Shown here piece after piece: positions 23,080 to 35,572 of a stretch of DNA of 64,000 nucleotides. The notes beneath the pieces were generated by a model. The model saw only the letters and a list, made by a program, of their open reading frames with translations, did not search any database and was not told where the DNA came from. Numbering within the stretch: position 1 is the stretch's first letter; each line of letters opens with the position of its first letter. Origin of the DNA: Neckera pumila (Eukaryota > Streptophyta > Bryopsida > Hypnales > Neckeraceae); NCBI GenBank assembly GCA_963969595.1, contig OZ018408.1, forward strand, positions 28,520,108-28,584,107, read 5' to 3'. The position numbers were made by a program, and so were the translations under genes.

Positions 23080-24033
23080 GTACTAGTCTAGACCGGTTCC
23101 AATTCCAGTAATCCGGAACCGGAAACTCCTTTCCCACGTATATATCTATCCGGTCTAGAGTATTTAACTATGTAATAAATTCGAGTTTAACCTCTGGACC
23201 AAGAGGGATCTGCAACTTGGGCTTCAGGAAGGACGCTTAACTCCTACCCTCCGAGTTTTAACGTGTCAGAAGATCCACGATATAAACTTCAAAAGAAAAC
23301 CTTGACAAAAACGACGAGAAAGAGACTTTCCTCACAACTAGACCGGATTGACTACTCAGGCTAGCAGGTCACGCAAGACAGTCTGGATTCTCCTAACAAT
23401 TACTACAACGACAGATCACAAGACAATCCACGGCCTAGGTAGAGAAGGGGCGTCAGAAAAACACAGGAGAGCTATGATACTTCTTAACAAAAGCAGCTTC
23501 TTGACAAAAGCAAGTTCTAATCCTCGCAAGGAAATCCTGTGGTATCCTGTCTAACACACAATCTCTCCAGGGACCGGATACTTCCTGTATCCGGGTATCA
23601 CTTCCTCCTTACCCACTCTGCACGATCTCACTGCTCTCACAATAACACGGACAAGTGCTAAAAGGTACAGCTCACGGTTTGTGAATTGAAAAAAACTTCA
23701 ATGGCATTTGCAAAAAAACTGGGAATACAAAGTATGAAAATGCTACCCGGATTAAACCTAAAATCCGCCTTCAAATACTAAACTACCGTTCAAACTCAAA
23801 AAAGCGCCTAAGGCCCAAAACAGCAAGAGAAATGACACGTTTCATTCCTAACTTCCTGTCAATTTTAGGCAACCTAAGCTACAATAAAAAAGTTTCCACT
23901 TAATGTGGATCTTAGATCCAAAAAATCCGGACTCAACTTGAGTCCTAACTCCTTTTACACTAAAAATATTCCTACTCAACTACTTGTCAAAAATCTAAGC
24001 ATGCAGCCCTATAATTACTGCCAGAATCTTCAC
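23080..24033. other. Flank of a mobile element, CpG-rich, no gene
   Basis: This stretch has frequent CCGGT/ACCGG motifs and more CpG than the surrounding AT-rich DNA. The same texture occurs at 26.15-26.75 kb on the far side of the ORF, so both are probably non-coding parts of one element. Exact termini were not determined. Confidence 0.4.
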
Positions 24034-26152
24034 CTACTTTCTAGTCTTCTTAACTGGAGAAAACCCCGCCTTCGCTGGTACCTTTCGAGCCACGGGCTTC
24101 TTTCCGGTCTGCTGTCTCGCCATCTGCTTAGACCGGACTTTGGCCTTCTCTCTGGCCGCCTTCGCCTTCGTTGCTCGGGTCTCTGCCAGGGCCTAATCGG
24201 GATCTGAATATGGTTCAGAATCCTCATCGGACCCGGATTCCTCTTCCTCATCATCGGAATCCTCTTCGTCTTCTTCCTCTTCCTGAGCCCGGGTGAATTT
24301 CTTCTTAGCCAACGGTGGCTCAGGAACCTTTCTCTTTTGCGGGACTGGAGCAGGTCTTGCCACCTTGCTCTGAGGTGTTACCTCTCCTCCAACCGGTTTC
24401 CTGATCATACCTTTACTGGGTGATCCTGATGAAATCCCGCGACCGGCTCCAGCCTCCGTCTTCACCACGGACTGCATCAGGGCCGTCATCTTCTCTGCTT
24501 TGCCGAACTGCACCTTCTTCCCCGGAGTCTTCGGAGAGGACTTGGAGGGGGAGAGACTACTGATATTCTTCGTCTTGGTTCTCTCCTCTGGAGTAGATCC
24601 TCCTGGTCCGGTTGCCGGTTCCGGTTCCTGTACCTTGGCTGGATCCGGTGCCGTCACCTTTGTAATCTCCAAATCGTCATCCTCCGGAATTGGGTCGGGT
24701 ACCTTGGTGCTTTCCACCTCGGTCTGCTGCTCCTGACTTGTCTTGGTTTCCTGGTGCTCCTCAGGTACAGGTAAAGTAGGTTGTTCGTGAGAAATCTCAC
24801 CTTTACCCGTATCTTCTGCTGCCGACTGTTGAACTAGCTCTTGATCCGGTTCCGGTCGCGGCGCAGGCACACTGTGAGGATTCACCTCACGCATCACTTC
24901 TCGCAGCTGCTCCAACGTCGACTCCATCTTCTTATGGTAAGTGATCATCGCCAATAGGAGCTTCTGGTGCAGCTGTCTTCCCTCCGTCATCACTTGTTGG
25001 TCAAACAAGTTAGCCTTGTTGACCACTTCACCCGGATGGGTGATAAATTCCCGGATTCGGGAAAGGGTATCCTTTGTCTGCTTGGAGAACGTCCTCCTAA
25101 ACTCTACCTCTTCCGTTTTCTGGCGCAACTCTTGTTTAAGAGCGGCCACTTGGCCGGAAAGCTTCACCAATTCCTCCTTACTCTCATTCTTCTCCTTCTC
25201 CCGGTTGAGCCGGATCACCCGAGTCAAGGCTTGTACTGGGTGGTCAATGCCCACCATTTGGCAGATGGCCTGCATTGCACCTTATACCACCGCATATCGT
25301 TTCCTGAAATCACTCAGATCTCGGGTGATCCTGTCCAAAGGCTCTTCCCCCCAGACCGGATCAGTATCCTTGGTCTGTTCTCTCTCTACCGGATCCTTTC
25401 CTCTTGTCCTCCTCCTCATCAGACTCATCCTCATTGTCCTCATCGAAGGACTCTTCCTCATTTCCGGTCTCCTGATCTAAGTCAGGGACCTCAAATTCTA
25501 CTAGTGCTGCGGCTGCCTCATATTCTACTTCTTCCTTTTTTGTCATCACCTCCTCCGAATTATACAGGTGGTAGAGGAACGGACAGATGGCAGAAAGCTT
25601 AGCCTTCCCGACATTGTTGACCATTTTCAACACTTGGTCCTGAATTACCAAACCCCAATCTACCTTCCGGTCTCCTGACAGCGCGCCAAAGACTGTGTTG
25701 TCGAGTGTCAGAGAGACTCGGCTTGGCCTTTCCGGGTTAAGAATGGCCAAGATGTATTGCAGTAAACGCCTCTCTCTCTCACTGACACAATCCGTAACCG
25801 CGAACCCATCCTTCTTGCTAATGGGGGTATGAAACTTACCCACCGTGAATTGGTCCTTCCGGGATGCGTTGCCTTCGCCCTCCCGGTCGAACCGGTACAC
25901 CTTCCTCCACATCTCCACCGTCCACTTCTTGGGTTTTGCACGGATCGTGGTCGCGGCCTGAGATGGTGCTCCCGAACTCAACTCCGCTACTATTGCTTCA
26001 CTCCGAAAATCCCACGGTCTGATCAGGAAGCCAGCGCATCCCATTTGTTCCAAGTCCTCTTTCAGATCCGCCATCTCCTTGTCATCCTTGGGTAATCGCG
26101 GCGTCACGTAGCGCAGCGAGATGGTCGCTCCTCCGCTGTGACTTGCGGCCAT
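24034..26152 (-). pseudogene. Plant transposon-associated protein gene, lightly broken
   Basis: The frame starts at ATG 26150-26152 (MAASHSGGATISLRYVTPRL). An N-terminal globular part of about 230 residues (WTVEMWRKVYRFD, RRLLQYILAILNPERPSRVS, ALSGDRKVDWGLVIQD, ICPFLYHLYNSEE) resembles the domain annotated as putative plant transposon protein. An acidic stretch (EESFDEDNEDESDEEEDKR) follows, then a coiled coil (LVKLSGQVAALKQELRQKTE), a Pro/Glu-rich linker, a second acidic block and a basic Lys/Ala tail ending VKKTRK at TAG 24034-24036. Breaks: one frameshift in the first acidic stretch (the N-terminal frame stops at TGA 25361), TAA at 25282-25284 (AVV*GAMQ) and TAG at 24193-24195. CpG is not depleted, so it is younger than the gene relics. 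No RT, integrase or transposase motif is seen. Joined length would be about 700 residues. The element class is unknown. Confidence 0.6.
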
Positions 26153-27399
26153 ATCTCCCGTCGATCAGAGAGAACCGGTCTACGGTTGGGTATTGGTAAG
26201 ACTAGTGATCCTCACGGCTCACTCTCTCTCTCTCCTTTCAGATGGAAGGTATTAACTCTAAGCTCCGGCACCAACAACCTTCTCTCTCTCTCAATAACCT
26301 CCCAGCACTCTCGCCTGCAGTCTTGTCAACTCAACACACCAATACTACCTCTCAGACTGGAAATCAGTAATCGCGTACGCTGTATAATTCTCCGTCAGGG
26401 CAAGAAATCACAAGTGACCAACCTTTGGACAGATAGGATCTAAAAGAGCCAATCTCAGCAGCTCTTAGTAATTACCCTAATTAAGGCCTTGCCCATTAAT
26501 CCTGCCCGTTTAGGATTCCCGTTAACTAATGATTAGAACAAGTCCCTTGTTCCCTAGGGCTAAGTAGGTCACCGTTGGATGGCGGTGTCCTGTTTTCACT
26601 TTCCTGATCTGGTCTAAGCAAAGTATAATTCCGGTTCCTTGTTTCCGGTACATTCAGTTAGCCTTTACTCTAATCCCTGATCAATCCAGTTCCGGTTTCC
26701 GGTTCTAAACATTAGACAGTCTATAACTATCTAACAATCGAAAAAATTTACTACTAAGAAGAATATTATTCCTTCATTTATATTTTAATATAGTAAAACT
26801 AGATTTTCATGTTCCGACAAGGCCCAAAGAATTCGAAGTATATACATTAGTAATTATCAATTCTAATCTCACTACTGATTTCATACACAAAATGCGTGCT
26901 CCAGTTTTCAAGATAAATGGTAGAGTAATATGATCTAATCTATGAAAACAATGGTATGTAAGCCAATAGTCTCTTTAAAAAGAGATGGTGCTAAAACACA
27001 AATTCAAACAGTAAAAACAAGATTGAAACTCTCCAACTGCAAGATAGACAGGGACTAAAGGATTATACCATTGTACTCATTCATGGAAACACCCCAAATA
27101 CTAACAAGCTCCAGCTGCTTTAAATGCGATTTAAAAGCAACTCCATCCATGCTTGATTACTTTGCCTTTGCATGCTATACAATAATGTGTAGTGATTGGA
27201 TAATTCTTCCAACTCCTAAAAATGTCAAAAATCTATCTTAGCAATGGAGACTAAAGGAATGCAACACATAGGCCAGAAAAGCAACTGTAATAAAATGCAC
27301 AAAGATGGAGTTGTTATTCAAAATCGAATTCGTAAACCCAAAATCTCTTAAAATAGGATTCAATTGATATTATAGTTATCCTAAACCGTCTTATTCAAT
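26153..27399. other. Element flank, then AT-rich DNA, no gene
   Basis: Up to about 26750 the sequence is CpG-rich with CCGGT motifs and CT-rich runs (26221-26237, 26281-26291), probably the 5' part of the mobile element. The texture then changes abruptly at about 26730-26760 to ordinary AT-rich DNA, a plausible element edge. Confidence 0.4.
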
Positions 27400-28228
27400 G
27401 TTTCAATAAACCCTGTTAAACCCTTATTGAACCCTCTTTTCTAGGGTTCGGCAAACTCTACTAAACCTTCTTATTTGGGGTTTAAATAACCCCTCTTAAA
27501 ACCCCTCTTAAAACCCCTCTTAAAACCCCTCTTAAAACCCCTCCTAAACGCTCTTATTCAAGGTTTCCTAAATCCTACTAAACCTTCTTATTCAGGGTTT
27601 GAATAAACCCTCCTAAACCCCCTTGTTCAGGGTTGCTTAAACCTTGCTAAACCTTCTTATTCAGGATTGCTTAAACCTTGCTAAACCTTCTTATTCAGGG
27701 TTTAAATGAACCTTCTTAACCCTTGCTAAGCCCTCTTTTCCAAGGCTGAAAATCCCTTGCTAAACCCTCTTAAACCCTCTTATTCAGGTTGTTGAATCCT
27801 CTTTTCTTGGATTGAACACACCCTTCTAAACCCTCTTAAACCCTCTTTTCCTAGGTTGAACACACCCTCCTAAACCTTCTTAAACCTTCTTTTTCCAGGT
27901 TGAATACAACCTTCCAAACCCTCTTAAACCCTCTATTCCCGGCTTGAACAAACCCTCCTAAATCCTCTTATTCAGGTTGCTAAACCTTCTTATCCCGGAT
28001 TGAACACACCCTCCTAAACCCTCTTATTCAGGTTGCTAAACCCTCTTCTCCCGGGTTGAACACACCCTCCTAAACCCTCTTAAACGCTCTTTTCCCGGGT
28101 TAAACAAATCGTCCTGAACCCTCTTATAACCCTCTTTTCCTGGGTTGAACAAACCCCCTTAAACCTTCTTATTCAAGTTTTAAGTAAACGCTCTTGAATC
28201 CCTACTGAACCCTCTTTTCCAGGTTTTT
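27400..28228. repeat. Degenerate telomere-like satellite array
   Basis: About 830 bp built from AACCCTCTTAAACCCTCTT and TTCAGGGTTGAA type blocks, with a loose period near 28-34 bp. CCCTCTTAAACCCT is a diverged form of the plant telomere repeat CCCTAAA. Inside it, 27487-27547 holds about five near-perfect copies of a 13-bp unit, AACCCCTCTTAAA. It could be an interstitial telomeric relic or an independent satellite of similar sequence. Confidence 0.85.
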
Positions 28229-28405
28229 GACCAAAGTTTCTACCAAGGCACTGGACTCGGAACAGCTAGTGAAAATTTTATAGTTACTAGAATGTTCTAA
28301 ACTCTACGAAGGAGAGACAAGAATCTAGAGAGGAAACTGAAGATGAGACCTAAAGACTAATACCAAGTTCTATACGAGTGTAGCCGCATGCTAAAATACC
28401 CAACA

Positions 28406-28511
28406 CATGATCCTTGATAATGCGCATGAGGAGATCTGACGTTGAAGATTCATCAATTCTCTTTGTTTCTTTCAACCTACAATTGCATAATGCGTATTAT
28501 CAAGGATCATG
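28406..28511. repeat. 22-bp inverted repeat with 62-nt loop
   Basis: CATGATCCTTGATAATGCGC at 28406 pairs with GCGTATTATCAAGGATCATG ending at 28511; there is one mismatch in 22 bp. It lies next to the telomere-like array. It may be the ends of a very short element or a transcribed hairpin. Function unknown. Confidence 0.65.
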
Positions 28512-30385
28512 GACACTCTAAATGCAGTGTTGAACAAAAAACCGCCTTTTGTCCTTTTGACCAAAAATCCGCATTTGTTTTGGAATCTAATCTTTTATAA
28601 GTCTCTTGCCCAACCTTCAATTTATTTGTGAACTTGTAGTATTGAAATTCAATCATGTTTGGATGATCATGGTCTACATCAAAGTATATTATTGCCTTTG
28701 GAGTCCAGAATTATTGCACATCACCATTAGCTAAAGGAATCACTATATACAAAGTATTTAGCATAAAGGTTTTGGCCTAAAACAATTGTCTTGATTGATT
28801 ACACCTCTGGCCAATGACTAAAGTAACTACACCAAAAATTGCATAGATAAACAATTTGGCATGGTTTCCATTATCATATTGAAAAACTTTTTGTTGGGTC
28901 CTATTGGTGGTCAAAAAGGATTCTAAATTCTCCTAAAATGTATTTTTTGGATACCTTGTGAATAAACTACAAATTTTCAAAGTACTAAAAAGAATATTTA
29001 GGACAACCAAATATAGACTCTCATGAATAATCGAAATACATTTTAGGCAAGAATTTAGATTGTGCGGTTTTAGAAAGCAATCAAAATTAATTAGGTGTTG
29101 TTACCTTACAACATTAAGTTGGTGAAGAGCACCAACTTTTCCAGTGCAAAATGTGAATTTTCCAACTGGGAGTTAGGAGCTAAAGCTTTTTTTCAATGCC
29201 CAAAATTTACAATCTCAAGCGTAAGTTAGGACAACAGTTGAGTCCAATGAGATAAAGGGCAAAGCTAACTGAAGTACAATATTCATCCTTAGAATTTGTG
29301 TGGAAAGGAGAAGCCCAGTATTCAAATTTCAAACAATGGGTGAATGCAAATATGTCCCAAGTACACAAAAATGCTGTTTTTTTTAGCCATCAATGTTTTT
29401 GAAGATTCTTATGTTAGTTCTTTAGCAAGAGTACAATATGGATTTTGTAGGCTTTGCTTTACAAATATTCTATAATTAAAAGGGAATTAGTAGGTTTGGC
29501 CTTAAAAAGTAACTATTCAATTCAAAAAATGACCCCTTCGAAATCACTATGATTAGAATTTAACGGAATCTTTTTTGGGAAAATAAAATTATTCAACCTA
29601 CAATTAATTTTGGAAGGAATTTTGAAAGGGGTCGTCAATTGTTGACCTCAAATTGTATTGAATGTTGGTTTGTGAACTAATTGATTTAATTGTATAGATA
29701 TGAATTATATTTTACAATTATTGTTTGAGAGTCATCATTAAATTATTATTCTAGGTTGCATTTTATAATAAATCTTCATAATTTTGGAAGTTTAGACTAC
29801 CCCTATTGTAATTAAAAGTGTTATCACTTTGATGTCCAAAATTTAGATAATGAATAGAAATGTTCCAAGGGAACTTCACGGAACTACAAAACTTCTCATT
29901 CTTTACAACCAATGCTTGCCTTTTTTTAAGCCACACTTTTTATATGATGAATTTGATGAAAACAAGGTACTAAATGATATATAGTTATAAAGATAGAAGC
30001 AAAAATATGCAAGAATTCAAGAAAGGATTCATGCGCTATCAGAGAACCACCTACAACCAACAACTTAAGCAATTTCACAAATGTTCAGAAGCAATAGAAG
30101 GCAAGAAAAATTTTCTGCACTTTAGAAAGATAGAAATAATGGGCATTGCAAAATTTTTGTACTTTTCTCCCTCGAATTCAAATTACTATGAAATTAGAAG
30201 CCAAAAGTTGGCCTAAATTCATATCCAATGTATAGACTCTTCCAATTCCAATCATTCAAGAACTACTTTTCCACTCACTACTTCCTACTTTCTTGCTCAT
30301 TATCTTGCAACATGTATCATGACTTTATTTATTAGTCCCAACCTCGAAAGGAAAAAAAACATTCATTTTAAAAATTGCAACCTTT
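28512..30385. other. AT-rich intergenic with part of dispersed repeat D
   Basis: No gene is recognised. About 30220-30360 resembles 47400-47545 (shared CTCTAGACTCTTCCAAT-like start and GGAAAAAAAACATTC end), so it is a dispersed repeat of unknown class. Confidence 0.45.
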
Positions 30386-30438
30386 AAAGGGGCTGCTTCC
30401 CTTTGAAGAGTTCCCCTCAGGGAGGTAGCAGCCCCTTT
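30386..30438. repeat. G/C-rich hairpin
   Basis: AAAGGGGCTGCTTCCCT pairs with AGGGAGGTAGCAGCCCCTTT around a short loop. This is strikingly GC-rich in AT-rich DNA. It may be a small foldback relic; no flanking gene is recognised. Confidence 0.6.
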
Positions 30439-30539
30439 GAGGGGAATGCCCCTGTTCATCATCAATGATGAATAAGGGTGACTCGTTTAGTTTTTTTTTA
30501 AATGATATTATATTATATAAATTAATTTAATTTAATTAA

Positions 30540-30562
30540 TAAAATAATAATAATAATATGTG

Positions 30563-30613
<51 letters not shown>
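30540..30613. repeat. AAT trinucleotide microsatellite
   Basis: An almost uninterrupted run of AAT/ATA units, broken once at about 30558-30562. Confidence 0.95.
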
Positions 30614-30900
30614 TCGGCTTTCATTCCCTCATTCCCCCATTCCCCTTACTCATAGTCCCTTCAAGGGCTCAAATTCTTCCTATTGCCAAACTTGGTTGGA
30701 AATAACTGCATCCTGTAAGTTGGATATGGCTCCTTGGTCAAAATTGGGTGGTACTACTATAGCTAAAGGAATAAAGGACAATTAAGGTAGTCTGGTCTTA
30801 AAGCAACCTTTTAAGAGTTGATTGCATTTGGGAGGAAGTTAAATTCTTTAAAACAAGTTCTAGTAACTTTTTTGTAAGAAGAAAAACAAAATTGGCATCT

Positions 30901-31075
30901 CACTACAAGAAAACAATGTCCGAATTGACACATCCTAATTGACTAAAATGTCTGAATTAACAGAATTTTGTCAAAAAAATGTTGAATTGACAGAAAATTG
31001 ACAAAATAATGTCCAAACTAACAAAAGGTTGACGAAAAAATGTCTGAATTGACACTACTCCCTTCAATTCAAGTT
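30901..31075. repeat. CACTA-like end with short internal repeats
   Basis: Begins CACTACAAGAAAACA, the typical terminus of plant CACTA-group elements. Four or so degenerate units of about 30 bp containing ATGTCTGAATTGACA follow. I could not find a matching opposite terminus, so it may be truncated. Confidence 0.5.
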
Positions 31076-31310
31076 GTTTTATATTTTTTGGACATTCATG
31101 GAATTTGTTACAAATTTTCTAAACTTGAAACACAAAGTCACTAAAAGCAAAATCCTCTTGAAATGTACACAGTTGGTACATTAAAGAAAGCAAAATGTAC
31201 CTCTCTATTGGTGGTTGCTTTTAGATTAGAGTCACTTTTTAGAGCACCCTACCTTGAGATTCTTATATATCCTCCGTACATAGCTGTCGCTCTGTGCATG
31301 GTAAGCTTAA

Positions 31311-32202
31311 ACCCTAAAGGACCATTGTCCCTTCGGAGGACAAATGGAATTTCGGCCAAGTACCTACGGGCTGAATTTTTGTTGTAGTTTTCTAAAACTT
31401 CTTTTGAAGATAGAAAAATTGGTAAGCTTTGTGGGAATATAATTTTTTTTTCAATCGGTGCCTGGGAAAAAAATTATGCCCAAATAAGCTTAAAACATGA
31501 GAAAGAGGGCAGCAAAAAAATTTTGCAAAAAATTTAATTTTTTTTTTAAATTCTTTTTCCTTATAGATTATATTTTTGTCATTTTGGAAAGCTTTGATTC
31601 ATCTCATTTGGATTTTTTATGAGAAAATTATGGACAATCCTGTTTTTCGAACAATTAGAGCATCTTCTTGAAAAAAATAACTTGTAGGATTCTTTTTGGA
31701 ATGCAATTTTTGCATTTTTCAAAAAAAGAAGTTTCACATGGTTTAGCTTTTTTGCTAGAACCATCTCACCATTGGGATTAGCGCATTTTAATTCCATCTA
31801 AAAGATATTAATATTTTGGATTTTCTTTCTATCTTGTACTTACTTCTACTTAACAATTTTTTAAGAATGAAAATTAGTTTCTTTTTAATTTCTTTTTTTT
31901 CCCTAGATTCTCAACTCAATTCTCCACTACAAAGATTTAAAGCTCAAAACTCTGTAGTGCAAAAAATTTAAGTTTAAAATGTTCAAAGTCAAGAAACCTA
32001 GTCCCGCAATGTGCTGAAAAACTTGTTTTGATCATTTCAAACGCAGACTGAAATTTTGTCCACACATTCTCGTACTAGTTAGGTATGAGACCCAATGGTT
32101 AGATGTGCAAAAAAAACAATTTTGAAGTGTTTTTTCTCTTTGCTTTAGAAATGGCAGTTTTGAAAGTTTTTTGGCAAAAAAAAGGCCTTGGTCCTTTAGG
32201 GG
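31311..32202. mobile_element. TTAA-flanked element, family A copy 2 (892 bp, reversed)
   Basis: Ends ACCCTAAAGGACC and GGTCCTTTAGGGG, with TTAA outside both (31307-31310, 32203-32206). The interior runs in the opposite orientation to copies 1, 3 and 5: the GGCCTTGG-GTCC end is on the right. Confidence 0.85.
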
Positions 32203-32206
32203 TTAA

Positions 32207-33946
32207 AGTGGTCTGTTCTAAAAGCGAGTGGGCTCTAAAACCAATCATGACACAAAGGTACAATTTGCTTTCTTCATTGTACAAACAATGTACACTTCAG
32301 GAGGTGGTCGATTTTAGTGACAATTACTTTTCAACTTCAAAAATTTGTAACTAATTCCACAAAGGTCCAAAAAACATGAAACAACCTGGGTTAGATGCCA
32401 AGAGCTCAAGATGCTACCGTTGCAAAGGATTTGTTTTGTTATACTATGGAAGAGTCCAGTCAGCTGCACTACACTAGTTGAAGCTCAGTGTACGTAGCTA
32501 CCAAACAAGTTTACACAGATTCACATGTAACCTATTGCCTGGCCCATGTGCGTTCGAATTAGCTCCGCAAGTGGGCCAGCAAAGCTTCCTGCAGTCAGTA
32601 AGTTAAGCTGCCAAGTACCATCATGATGATGGCTTTAGCACCTTTGCATGAAGAATTTGAAGATAGTTTGCATGAACGAATAAGAAACTCCATGCATTGG
32701 AAGTTAAGTCAGTTATTGTGCACCAACCAGCCAGCGCAGAAAATCACTGCATGAAGAGAGTTGAAGATAAGTTAAGTTATGCATGAATGAATAAGAAAAA
32801 ACAAGCATGCCGATTGGAAGCTAACTGAAGTTACTGCGCATGCACTGACCAGCACAGAATCCACCGTGCATCATGTCACTGAGGGCACATGTATGCCACA
32901 GTGCAACTATAACTTAACTTAGATTTGGGTGAAATCAAAAATTAAAAAACGGGTACAAAACTTGGGATCTTCACAAAGTGGGAAGAGGTAAGGTAAACGT
33001 GGGGCTATTACCAAGCAGATTTCCTATGTGGAATACAACTACCTCCTCAGAAGCCATTTGCAAGTAGAATAAAGACATTTCAACAAAAAGTGAAGATTTT
33101 GTGAGTTCATAAAGTTTATTGGGACTGAATTGGTAATTAAAACTTGGGTAGATCCATACTAAACCACACGTTGATGTGTCCCTTCTCTAAGTGCATTGTC
33201 ATAATGCTAAAGGCTAGGGTGTTAAGATTGTGGTAATAGGTAGATGATTGATGCAAATTGAAGAATCTAATAGATGTCAAAATTTAGTGACTGACGGCAT
33301 TGGATTGTCTTACCTTATTGCAAGTAGAGCCATAGAGGAATGTGGATTGGTTCTTGTTCCTTAGCATGAATAGATTAGAATTGGAGGTGCTTTTAACCTA
33401 AATAAATTGTAAATTAAATTGGATTTTCTAAAGATCAGCATTGATGTAATCACGTTTAAAATCTTCCAAATAAAGAATAGAGAAAGGTTCTAGCCTAATA
33501 TCAAATTTTGAGAGCCTATCTAATTTTCTATAGATACATTTTTGGGGCTCCATATGAATTAACTACAAATTTTCAAAGTGGTGAAAATAGGTGTATCTAA
33601 GATTGAGTCCTAAGCTCTTATGGAGATTGCACAACTTAGGTAAGAATCTAGATGAGACAGTTTTGCAAACATGCCACAATTGGGTGTTATTACCTTATCT
33701 AAAAGATGTAAGAATATAGGCCTCTATTGCATGTAAAATCAATAGAGTACTAAGGTAACGCAGGCCAAGTTTGAACCAGCCTAATGCAGGCCCATAACTT
33801 CTTCAGTTGTACAATGTGACTTGTGAAATATACTTTACAAAACAAATTTGGCCTGCATTAGGTTGCCCTAAACTTGGCTTGTCATAGGCTGACTTACCTT
33901 ATACCATGCTAAGGTGTACTTGGGAATAAAATTTGAAACACGTTAA
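32207..33946. other. Intergenic with a 103-bp tandem duplication
   Basis: Two units beginning GCATGAAGA start at 32646 and 32749 and share GAATAAGAAA and GACCAGC/CCAGC blocks; this is a diverged local duplication. The remainder up to 33946 shows nothing recognisable. Confidence 0.55.
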
Positions 33947-34191
33947 ATCCCCCCGTCCTTAGAGGGCCTAGCGGGATAAATTCGGGTTTCTCAAGGATAA
34001 AAGTAAATAAAAGCCCCCTATATTTGAGCCTTGTCTAGGGATATTTACTAGACCCTCTAGCTAATTTGGGGTCTCTGAATGCAAATATGAATTCAAATTT
34101 TGAAAAAAAAAAAAAATTGTGACAAATAAAAAATTCCAGCGTTTTCCTCAGGGTAAATTCGGCCCGCAGGGCCCACAGAGGACGGGAGGAT
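33947..34191. mobile_element. 245-bp MITE flanked by TTAA
   Basis: Inverted ends ATCCCCCCGTCCTTAG and CAGAGGACGGGAGGAT are flanked by TTAA at 33943-33946 and 34192-34195. There is no coding content. It has the same target as family A but different termini. The match extends to CG outside the TTAA, so an alternative boundary with longer ends is possible. Confidence 0.7.
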
Positions 34192-34475
34192 TTAACGTCC
34201 TTGCTGATGTGTACGTGAAGATGAAATTCTATGCATGATGTACCTTGCAAGCCAGCCCATGCAACATTAATTATTCCTTAGAAACTGTTGGAAACTTGAT
34301 TCAACCACCTTCTTATCCTGGACATAGCTCGTATGACCAGTGCTGCTAGTGTAACCAGCTTCTGTCACTAGCTGAATGTGGCCAGTGATGTGCACCCTTC
34401 TGGCCACTCCAGTGTCCAGAGGGGAAACTCTCCTCATGGGCTTTAACAAAGTGCTACTGTAGATAAAATTGTACT

Positions 34476-34743
34476 GTACACAAAATAGTGAAATTAGGTT
34501 GCCTTATCAATTAAGTTGCCTTATCTCACATAAATTATCTCATGGATGAATGCATCAATGCATGTGCACATGGAGGCATATGCAACCCTGTAGGCTAGAC
34601 CTTAACCTGGTGCACTAATCTATGCTATACACATGGCTATGGATTGAATGCATAATTGGATAGTAGTAGTGAATATATGCATAGTGTGGATTGTTGAGAA
34701 ATTAGTGTGGGAGAACCTAATTTCACTATTTTGTTTGTGTACA
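34476..34743. mobile_element. Family E MITE copy 1
   Basis: Inverted ends read GTACACAAAATAGTGAAATT on the left and AATTTCACTATTTTG…GTGTAC on the right, each continuing into GGTTGCC/GGAGAACC. A second copy lies at 41.6-41.9 kb. No ORF. Confidence 0.75.
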
Positions 34744-35572
34744 TAACTTCCACACAAACATATTTAATTGGAATAAACCATATGCCAATGGCTACAGTGC
34801 ACTTGCACGTGCAACTGCACAAGGTACGTTGTTGCAGTGTCCACTACTGTAGGCTACCGGCAGTTGTTCATAGCAATCTGGATGCGGCCGGCTGCCATCC
34901 ATGTATCCAAGCAAATGATGAAAACATGGACAGGGTACATTGAGTCATAGCTATTGTAGACATACAGACTCCATGCACGGATAAGTTATATTCCATGAAT
35001 TTGTGAAAAGTTTGCCCATGTGCCACTGTACTACTGGAGTCTACTAACTAAAAAGCCAGTAGGGCTGTGGTTATGAAGCCAGTACGCTTTAATTGAAGGC
35101 CACCACTGATCTCTCCTCACTGTAGCTTCAAGAATGGCTGCAGAAAATCTTTGACAATGTAAAGTCATGGGTACCTTCCAAGTGCTACAGGATGCTGGTC
35201 TACCTATGGAACCCATCAGATATAATGTGCATGTCACCACTACCAAGAACACCGACGAAACGAAGGGCCTGTATGGTGCACTTGAAGTGCAGTACATCAG
35301 TTCCAAGTGAGTTCCATGGAAAATTTGAGCAGTACATCAGTTCAAGCAGTTCAAGAGCCAATTGTTCAACCCCTGGATAAGAATGCTCATAATCTACTGT
35401 GCACACTGTATGAGTTCAAGTGGCAGACAGAATTCTTATGGACAGGTTGAGAATTGAACAGCCAGAGGGATCATGTATCCCTCAGGTTGCAGGCAGGCAG
35501 GGATGAATCTTTTAGAGCAAATATATAGTACAATTTGTTCCAAACAAGGTTGTCTTCTGCGTGTGTTGGTGT
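34744..35572. other. Intergenic, nothing recognised
   Basis: Mixed sequence with short open frames on both strands, none with a recognisable motif. CpG content begins to rise toward the right end. Confidence 0.4.

Noticed and set aside
23080..26760. Terminal inverted repeats of the CCGG-rich element
   Set aside because: CCGGAACCGGAAAC-like strings occur near both sides, but I could not define matching ends or a target duplication.
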